Assembly: GCA_963682175.1 (NCBI GenBank)
Contig: OY821771.1
Coordinates: 39,018,201 to 39,082,200 of the forward strand
Source of the DNA: Triglochin maritima
Taxonomy: Eukaryota; Streptophyta; Magnoliopsida; Alismatales; Juncaginaceae
Direction: 5' to 3'
DNA length: 64,000 nt
The notes beneath the pieces were generated by a model. It was not told the origin of the DNA and made no database searches. It saw nothing but the letters and a program-made list of their open reading frames with translations. A program made the position numbers and the translations under genes. Below are positions 55,937 through 64,000 of this stretch, one piece after another; the stretch's first letter is position 1, and the number at the start of each line of letters is the position of its first letter.

Positions 55937-56028
55937 TTTCGTGGTGTTTTTACTGATAAATTATGAATATACAAGACCATATGCCTTATTTATAGACACG
56001 GGACGATATGGGTATTAAATATATTGTT

Positions 56029-56092
56029 AAGGGCAATTTGGTAATTTCAAGGGGCGATTTAAGTAGTTTTGGGGCGACGTTTAGTAGTTCCC
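56029..56092 (-). repeat. MULE right terminal inverted repeat
   Basis: Read inward on the minus strand it begins GGGAACTACTAAACGTCGCC. It agrees with the separate fragment at 39284 over the whole end, suggesting this is the less mutated of the two termini. Confidence 0.9.
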
Positions 56093-56144
56093 TTGATAAA
56101 TCCTATCGCGTTGAAGCAAAATGATGCGAAGAAACTAATTCAGC

Positions 56145-56152
56145 TATAAATA
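56145..56152 (+). promoter_or_regulatory. Possible TATA box of the METTL25-like gene
   Basis: TATAAATA lies 53 bp before the start codon and 45 bp outside the target duplication of the MULE, so the core promoter appears to be host sequence that was spared by the insertion. Confidence 0.5.
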
Positions 56153-56204
56153 TAAATACTTCGTAATGATTAGACACGTGACAACGTGAGTTTTTGACGC
56201 CGCA

Positions 56205-59200
56205 ATGTCGAGTCCCCGCTGCTTCCTCTACTCCTGCGAGTCGGCGGCCCAAACCCTAGAATGGCTCACGGCGATCACCGCCTTCCTCGCCCCCTTCCGC
56301 CCCCTCGCCGACTCCCACGTCGTCAACTTCTTCAAGGTAAGCCTCTCCCGTCCCCCCACTCCCATACTTCTTTGGCTTTCCGTCCCGATCCTCGCGTTCC
56401 CGTTGCAGGACCGGCTTTGGGAGACGGTGGACCAGGAGTGGCTGCGCTGCCTCAGGAATGAGCCGATCGAGAATCTCCTCAAGATTCCCGCTGGATTCGT
56501 CATGGTGAGTATGTTAATTTGCTTGGAATTTAAGTTCTGATACATTTGGAGTTTGTTGTTAAGTGACATAAGATTTGGTTGGTCGACGTTGATACGGTTA
56601 ATGTGGTGTTACTTGAAATTTGGCATCTCATAGTCATACGTTTGGAATTCGCAAAGTGATGTAAGAATTGATAGTAAGTTGGCGATCAACTCCGACTGGA
56701 AGTTGCAGAGCTTGTCTGTTCATCTTATGTTATGTCTTTTTTCCTGTCTGTGATGGGAGGAGGCAATGATGCGTTACTTCCTCAGCTTGTGAAGAAGTAT
56801 GGCCCAAGTATGGATCCCTGGCTTTGGAATTCACTGCAGATGGGGAAATACAGTATGTAGACTATTGACTAAATTAGTTCTGGGAGAGCAAAGCCCCTTT
56901 AGATTAGAAGAACTAGTAGATTATCAAGGTCGAAGTTATTATTTTCATTTAAAAGATGCAATGATAGCACCTCTTTATTTCCAGATTTATTAGCTTCAAG
57001 ATTTAATTAACTACTCAAAAATCAGTAAACTGCTTCATAAATTCAAAATTAGCTAGCTAGAGTAATAGTAGACAAGGTGAGATCGTAATATGAGTTTGGG
57101 GTTAATGCCAAGCCTGGGTAGGTTCAAACCTGCATATGCATTGGCTGACCTTAAATGTATTTTTTTAAATCATTAATAGATGAAATGAAAACGTATACAA
57201 GAGGAAGTGGAAAAATAAAGGGAAAAGCAAAACAGAACAACAGCTGTCAAACAAGTCCTAAAGACAACCAACAAACCGCCACCCACAAAATGGGTGTCTG
57301 TAAGACTAAAAGGTACAAGCTTAGGAGTTAGGACCCCAAAAGAGACTATAAAGTTCAATCAGAACGAAAATCAGCATTCAATCCAAACCCATCCATCCAA
57401 GATGGATATGGTTTGGTATTTAACTTGTTTGAAAATTTCAACATGCCATTCATAGTTCTCTACTTTGCCTTTTCCCCAATCCTTACATGAGTTACTTCTT
57501 TCTCCCCAACCTTCTGCAATAGCAATAATCTAGCAAGCACAACATGTAACACGAGATGCAAATACAACATGGTATGTTTATGGGGATTTGCAAGTTTTAA
57601 TTGGCTGCACACCCACTTTTTTCTTGATTTTGTGCTCCATTTGGATGTTCTTCAGCTATTATTTCTTTCAAAGATTTTCAGCATATAGCAACCCAAGATG
57701 AGATGATTTGTTTTTCAATGCTTTGTGATGTGCGTTTTTTGGCTAGAAAAATGTAGCCTGCGGAAGAAAAGTGGTTGCACACAAGTTTTCCTCGTTTTGG
57801 AGTGCATCCTGAAGCTAAGGATGTCTATTGGGGGTGGCTGGGTTTTGGCAATCTGGTTTGGCTTCAATGTCTTTTTCCTTTTTGGATTGGAATGGAAGTG
57901 TTGAAAAAAAAGTGAGTGGGACATGAGGAGTAATGGAACTCACTGATAGAGTTAGCGAATATAGTAATAGCACCCCTGAAGTTTATACCACTAATAAGTC
58001 GAAAATTGTGATTTGAAAACTGAAATTTGATTTCTGTCTACAAAAAAGTGGCATGAACCAGAAGCTAAGCTGCAATTTTATTTTGTATTGAAAAGTATTT
58101 TATGCTTTAGTAGTAGCTTACGTCAATGTTATTGGCAGGAGCATTGGCCCATTTCACTTCAGAATTTTATTATCACCTTGAGGTCCCTTTCTATTCCACG
58201 AGAATCACAACCACTGGGTAAGGTACAGAATCCCAGTCAGATGTTTTCTCAAATTGTATCAATATTGTATGTTTATTATCCTGTCGTGGTGCTTGTTGCT
58301 GTTGCAAAACGTGTTATTGTTGTGAATTATGGGTTTCCTTGTTTAAAAATCTTAATGTTAAATCTCCTAGGAGAGATGTAAGTAATGCTGCCCTAAATTT
58401 GCAGATATTTCCTGATGTACATGTCACTTCTCTTGGTAGCGTGCTTGCCCAAGGAATGAATGCCAAGAAAAAACATGAAGTAAGTTGTTAGGTGCAAAAA
58501 GAAAGATGGTTTATTTATCTCTAGTTAAATTTCAGTAATTATCTGTTATTTTTAGAACATTTTAAACATACATTCGATGGAATTTGAATTGTGGTCCATT
58601 TTAAATACCCTGATGTTATGTTCAAGCCGGGATTATTGTTTCTGCCTTTGTTTTTCAACTTAACAGCAGGAATATCTTTCTTTTACTCATACTTTATCAT
58701 GGCTTCAGCTGGAATTATATGTTTGTCTAAGAATATCGATTTACTATGTAATAGGTAGAAGTACTAGCTGCAGTTGTTAACACCATTGCTAATGATGTTG
58801 GAGCTCAGAAAGTAATTGATGTTGGTGCTGGTCAGGTTTGTTGATTTTTTGTTTTGTTTCATCACTTTAAGATAAACTTAATTTCCAATTAATGATAAAA
58901 AAGAGAAACTTAATTTTGTCTTTCTTAAAAACTATGCTTTACCCTTTTATTCCAAAGTTTGCATATCAGCATCTCACCACCAAAGGTGGGTTTTTTTAAA
59001 AAAAAATTTGTCGGTCCAAGGGTGGGATTTGTAAGCATAGAGATTTCATGAAAGTTTTTTCTTCTTCAAATAGTAATTAGCGGCTACTATAGTATATAAA
59101 CTATATTGAATTACAATATTCTTGTAAAGCATGCCCTAAAAGTTTTGGCACGTTAGCCCAATGCGGAAACATATCATGTATTCCATGACTCCCACTTCTC

Positions 59201-62200
59201 TTTGCGTTTCTTATGATGCCACAACTGATTGGTGTTACTGTTATCATTTTAGTTACCCTTCTTGGATCCGTCATTAGTCATTTACTCTTCATGCATGTCA
59301 AATTGCATTTTTTTTTGCTTAAAACCTAACTCCATGGGTATAGATTAACACATATTTTTTCCCTTTATTCAAATTTTATGATAATAGGGATATCTTGCTC
59401 AAGTGCTTTCCTTCCAATACCATCTTTCTGTTATAGCATTGGATGCCTCTTCACACCATTCAGCTGTAACAAGTAGGCGTGCAGAACGTATAAGAAAACA
59501 TTATGCAGCCAAACTGCGCAAATCTTCATCTGGTATTGTAGACACCTTGTGATATATCCTATTTTTATATTTCAAAGCACGTATCCATGATATTTTTCAA
59601 AATAATAATTTGTCTAGAGTAATTTGTGAAGACAGGAAGTAGAAACTTAAACATGCCAGAAACCGTCACTTGCCGTGTTCTGTCAAGCAGTGCCCTCTCA
59701 GCCCTCAGCATTCGTATATTACATGAGGAACCCATTGAACCAAAAGAGACGGAAGGACACTTAATATCTGAAGGGGTCAACACTGATACAACAAAACAAG
59801 GTACACTTGCCAACCAGGATTCAGCGTCCTCATTGGTCTTTGCCGGCCTTCATGCTTGCGGAGACCTTTCAGTCAACATGCTGAGGTTGGTCAACTGATC
59901 TTACCATGTTATTCTGTACTGAAAGTTCTCCGTCGTTCTGAAATTTTCATTGTCTTGTTTATGCATCTATCCTCTTGGTAACACTTACAGTTTTTTGAAT
60001 CTCAGGACATTTGCGGAATGTGAACAAGTTAAGGCTTTGGTCTGTGTTGGTTGTTGCTATAATCTATTATCTGACGACAGCTTTCAGAAATTTTCTCCAT
60101 GTGGTTTTCCCATGAGCAGTTTTCTTCAGTCAACTGGTATAAGCCTTACCAAAAATGCACGTGACCTAGCATGTCAGGTATTTCTAATTTATGAAGATGT
60201 GTTTTTGTTGCCTGAACAGTATATTTTTCTCAGAAACACGATCACTTGGCATACTGCATTTATTCTTATACTCAGTATTCCATTGGGTTGAGTAGAAGAA
60301 CATAATTGTAAAGATGTTACTATTCTTCTACAAATTTAAACAACTTATTTGCTAAAATTAAAGCTGTAACTATCATTGGCAATACATATGAGCAATTATG
60401 GGTCAATAATGATATAGATAGTTGATCAAATTCAGAATAGAATAGAGAAACTAGATGTTTGCATAAACTTACTACACCCTCTTGGACTCACTCATGACTG
60501 CATTTTGAGTTCAATGGGGAAGATTTTGCTAGTTCATGTGACTAGTGTTGTGGGAATTATCAGATGTCTATAGTATGACTTTACTGTTGCCATCAAGTCT
60601 CACTGACACTGTCTAATTATTAGAGTGCAGAGAGATGGGAGAACCTCTCGAAAGACGATGCTCTCCAAAATTTTGAGTTGCATCTTTTTCGTGCTGCCTT
60701 TCAAATGGTAGGTAGTCATTTACCGTACTCCACTTCTTTTCTGGTGATTGCATGATCCTTTGTGTGATGCTTCAAAATTGTGCTTGCTTTCTATGTAGGG
60801 TATGCTAATTTTTGCTTTATTTCTCTTGACTGAATATACAGCACACAGAGTGTGATTTGAATTTTGAAATCCTTGTATGATTCTGGTAGAAATTCTTATC
60901 CGACTTGAATTTGTTTCTTCTCTTTTTAAATACCATGGAGATTGAGAAACTTAAGAATATGCCAATTGTGATCAGTGCCTATAGTTTGCCTTTTGTCTTG
61001 TTATTCTGCAAACAACTTCTTGTGTAAAGTTTAAACTTTTATGGCTTCCTCTTCCCTCTGAAGGTCCTTGATAAATGTTATCCTGATGTTCTCTTTTCAA
61101 GCCCTTCTGTGGGGAGGAAAGGTAAAGCCTTGCGTCGACTGCGAATGAGAACTTTAGATTCGTGTCTAGATAATGAGGAGGCTGATGTTTCTGCAAATAT
61201 TGATTATGACAATGCTCATAAAGAATCCCACTACTTGAATTTGAAGTCTTCTGTTGCCGAGGAGAGAGAGCATAACAACGGTATGAAACTGATTAAGGAT
61301 TGAAATTATGGATGCTTTTTAACTGCCCCTCTCTTGAATTGTAGATTTGTTGTATGCAAATACTTTATAATTTGAAGGAAAGATGTGTAGTAAAATCTAA
61401 TACTATATTTGAAGAAGCTTTGCTCACAGGTAACATGGCTTGTCCCATACCAAATGGTTTTGCATCGTGTGTGTGTGTAGAAGCTCCTGAATGTGTAAAG
61501 TCTGACAAATATGATCTTTTCAAGGAGTTTAGTAAGTCCAGTCTGAGTCATCTTGGAATTGAACCTCCTCAAGATTTCAATCTTCAAGAAGTATGGAGGG
61601 AGTATCATTGTTTCCTGGTATGCCTCTTCTTGCTAAACTCTATGGTCTTTATTCATTGTATAGTTCCTTATACAAATATAGCTGCAGATGGCTCTCACTT
61701 ATACACGTCAAAGCACATACTTTACACCAGTATTTTTAACGTGTTCATAGCCACTGGATCATCATGATAATGTTACCGAAGTCAAATGTCACATCTCGGT
61801 ATCTTCAACAAAAGTTATTCAGGATCGTTTGATTGAGAAATGTGGGATCAAAATTCTCTGTAGATCTTATTACCAGAACATGGAAATCAAGTAATTTGTG
61901 TTGGTTTTCTGGTTCCATAAGCTATCCATAATTAATTTCTTTAGGTTACTGTCTTACTGATGTTAAATTGTGAATTTGGAGTGCCTAATATAGATTATCA
62001 TTGACATTATATCAAGTTTTCGAAATGAGATGTTGGGTGAAATTATATATACATCCACACTTTCACACCTAAATAGCGGGTCAATGATATATAACCCCCC
62101 ACCCCCCACACATAAACACTCACACACATTTTTCTTAACCCCCCTTGTAGCGAGTGTAGCAACAATTTAATATTAGGTGCCATTCTTGTTTTCTTAACCA

Positions 62201-62895
62201 TCCTCGAAAATTTTCCTTTTCTTTTGTCAAGCTGTGTTTTTTATTTTTCATTATTTCTAAGAAAAAACGAAGCCCATGTTCATACAATAAATAGCCGAAT
62301 CACCCCCTTGCATCTAAATGAAAACGGAAATTGAAACCAAAAGTAAATAACCATTTAAATATTGGGGGCACATATTGTGCGACTCAACTCACTAGTTAAA
62401 GTCTCCTCACATTGTGCTGCTTCTCATTAGCATTTTAGAGATTGTAGATTAGCATCAGTCCTTGCTCACTTTGAAAGAGTTTCTTATTGTGAAGTATCAA
62501 AATTTTGGATGTAATCTATGTCCGTAGAAAGGATGACATCATAATGTTAAACAAAGGGTACCATGAAACTTGTTTTTGGGAGACTAAGGGTAACTTAGTA
62601 AACAAAGTACTCAATGCTGGTAATTAACGTTTTTTATTTGCTTGTGTTTTTGTGTTAGTTTCACTTTTGATGGCTATACTTATTGCGCCGACATTGCTTT
62701 TGTGAATATGCACAGGATCTTGTAGGTCCCTACTGGTCTCTTCGTGCTGCTTTGGGGCCACTTCTTGAAACTTATATTCTGCTTGATAGACTGCTTTTCC
62801 TTCAAGAGAAAGACTGTTCGTTAAAAGTCATGATGCTCCCATTATTTGATCCTGTCTTATCCCCAAGAAATATGGCAATAGTTGCTCAAAGATGA
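56205..62895 (+). CDS. METTL25/METTL25B-like methyltransferase
   Basis: Twelve exons: 56205-56336, 56409-56504, 58139-58222, 58405-58479, 58755-58835, 59388-59532, 59636-59885, 60006-60177, 60624-60707, 61064-61280, 61430-61617, 62716-62895. All GT-AG and in phase; 567 aa. SAM-binding motif I is at about 148-158 (KVIDVGAGQGYLA), followed by VIALDASSHHSAVTSRRAER. FAGLHACGDLSVNMLR (about 273-288) and VGCCYNLL (about 302-309) are hallmarks of the METTL25 family. The C-terminus has LVGPYWSLRAALGPLLE and LLDRLLFLQE. The human family includes METTL25B (formerly RRNAD1); the plant substrate is unknown to me. No signal peptide or membrane segment. The first exon is strongly GC-rich. The exon 2-3 intron (1.6 kb) is the longest. 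The MULE ends 112 bp upstream. Exon 11 uses the acceptor at 61429, the one that keeps the frame open. Confidence 0.9.
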
Positions 62896-63937
62896 ACTCT
62901 GGAACAAACACAGAGGTAGACCAATCCACTGTTAAACACGTATGCTGCATTTGTAAGTTGTGACGTAGCATGTGAACAGATCAGTCAATGATTTGTTAAC
63001 TTACCTTAAAATAGCAATTTCTTCGGACAAACTCGTACTGTACCTTTTCAGTTAATTGCTGATAACGAGCCCAATAGTTTTTCATATTGGAGGAGAAAAA
63101 TACAGGGTGATTTTGTTTTCATGGAATTTAAATTAAAGTTGTCTTATTGCATTGCTAGAGTTGTTTTTAATCTTTAAGTGTTTTTTTGTTACTTAAGCTT
63201 GAATCTGCCATAGTTTCCTAGGGACCATGTATAACTACATGTAGGCAAAATTTTGATTGCTCTTTGACAATCCTTGGCCTGTTCTCGTCTTCCCAAAACA
63301 GCGTTGCTTGTGCTAATTGATGGCATAATGTCTATCTTGTTCCTGAACCTGGTGAAGGTCTGCGTAGCCCCTCTTTCGTATTGACTCGTTTATATGATCT
63401 AGTGATTCTAGTGTATTTGCTTAGCCATACTCTTTTAGAAAAGAGCTACATCTATGGTTGCCTGTGGAACATGGTATGTAAAAGTTTTAGTTGGACCTTT
63501 TTTGACGTTTGGTTTGAAACATCATGAATTTTTCGATGTGGCCACTTCACATGTGATTATGCTGACCACTAAAGTATTCCTTTATGTCTTGTGTTTTTCG
63601 CAGTGATACATTACTAGATCATGAATACTTTGACAACTGTAGCATCGGATCTTGTTCTTCCAGACACGGAAAGCAAGCACTACTATCCTCTGCTTGCTGG
63701 ATCAGATGGTCAATTGTGTTTTTTTTACTTCCTGTCTTTGAATTTTTTACATTTTACTTCTGTAAACAAAATCTGGCACGTTGTTTTATCGTCATATTTC
63801 TTTCATCAGCATTAGGCTTTGATATCACCACTTAGCAAGCACACATTGTTGTTATAATATTGCATAAAATTCAATTAGTATTAGAAACAGGAGCTTGAAG
63901 CATGCTAATATGTTTTACAAATCCATTATCACAGTCT
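62896..63937. other. 3' flank of the METTL25-like gene
   Basis: Presumably 3' untranslated region and spacer. Overlapping short frames at 63584-63835 have no family signature, although an acceptor-like CGCAG precedes 63604, so an alternative 3' exon cannot be excluded. Confidence 0.35.
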
Positions 63938-64000
63938 GTTCGTAGGTGAGGTGGTTAAGTGGGTGGTCTCCTAATTGTTTTTGTCACAAACTTCCAATCA
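63938..64000 (+). mobile_element. Possible SINE start, cut by the window edge
   Basis: GTAGGTGAGGTGGTTAAGTG resembles the A-box region of a tRNA-derived SINE. The B-box and tail would lie beyond the window, so this cannot be confirmed here. Confidence 0.3.

Larger units (their letters stand above)
49592..56092. mobile_element. Intact 6.5-kb Mutator-like element with PMD and transposase-OTU genes
   Basis: Inverted ends of about 64 bp (49592-49655 and 56029-56092) differ at roughly five positions and share blocks such as ATCGCCCCTTGAAATTACC. TTGATAAA is directly repeated at 49584-49591 and 56093-56100, an 8-bp target duplication in the MULE range. Two convergent genes fill it, both with uninterrupted spliced frames: a PMD protein (+) and a FAR1/MULE/SWIM transposase continuing into an OTU domain (-). 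GC-rich 33-bp repeat arrays lie in both first introns. Intact genes, near-identical ends and a perfect duplication suggest a young, possibly autonomous element. Confidence 0.95.

Noticed and set aside
56761..56865. Protein-like stretch DALLPQLVKKYGPSMDPWLW in the second intron of the METTL25-like gene
   Set aside because: Direct joining of exons 2 and 3 keeps the frame and fits the family. This stretch ends in a stop and lacks a good acceptor-donor pair, so it is treated as intronic.
57080..57150. GGTTCAAACC with a possible A-box, as a SINE remnant
   Set aside because: No tail or target duplication; too short to support.

Overview
This window is nuclear DNA of a flowering plant, probably a eudicot. 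AT-rich, repeat-laden intergenic DNA surrounds a few multi-exon genes with plant-type GT-AG introns, and the protein families are plant ones: a JMJ14/15/18-class histone demethylase, a FAR1-type Mutator transposase and a plant mobile domain (PMD) protein. The taxon cannot be fixed from sequence alone. I found no tRNA, rRNA, CRISPR array or bacterial feature.

Layout. 1-8.6 kb is gene-poor and holds a 1.47-kb near-perfect foldback element (4769-6237) and small palindromic repeats. At 8599-9486 (-) lies a single-exon, serine-rich plant-specific gene. 12686-18195 is a complete insertion of a gag-only LTR element with a 5-bp target duplication; its PBS-gag-partial-LTR unit is tandemly duplicated. 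A SINE with a 13-bp target duplication sits at 18811-18986. 20492-24699 (-) is a three-exon, probably mitochondrial Bot1p-like protein gene with a telo-box upstream. 25.4-27.0 kb is a degenerate CCA-rich repeat field. 28610-34421 (-) is a ten-coding-exon H3K4 demethylase gene (JmjN, JmjC, C5HC2, FYRN, FYRC), 1087 aa by my exon model.

36-49.6 kb is a transposon graveyard. It has an LTR fragment related to the 12.7-18.2 kb element, a terminal piece of a Mutator-like element (MULE), hAT-type nonautonomous elements with 8-bp target duplications (39977-41042, 47232-47657, probably 48190-48919), a CACTA-like end and decayed copia-like DNA.

49592-56092 is the most notable object: an apparently intact 6501-bp MULE with about 64-bp inverted ends and a perfect 8-bp target duplication. 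It carries two convergent genes. One (+) encodes a 650-aa PMD protein. The other (-) encodes an 879-aa transposase that continues through a spliced exon into an OTU cysteine-protease domain. The first intron of each gene, just inside each end, holds about eight copies of a 33-bp GC-rich hairpin repeat; the two arrays are mirror-placed, and a stray copy lies in the MULE fragment at 39.5 kb. I infer a transposase-plus-accessory system in which the PMD and OTU proteins may act on host silencing or on transposition; that role is unproven.

The MULE ends only 112 bp before the start codon of a 12-exon METTL25-like methyltransferase gene (56205-62895, +), so it has probably changed that gene's upstream region. 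All exon structures were built by hand from reading-frame continuity and splice-site consensus, and agree in phase throughout.
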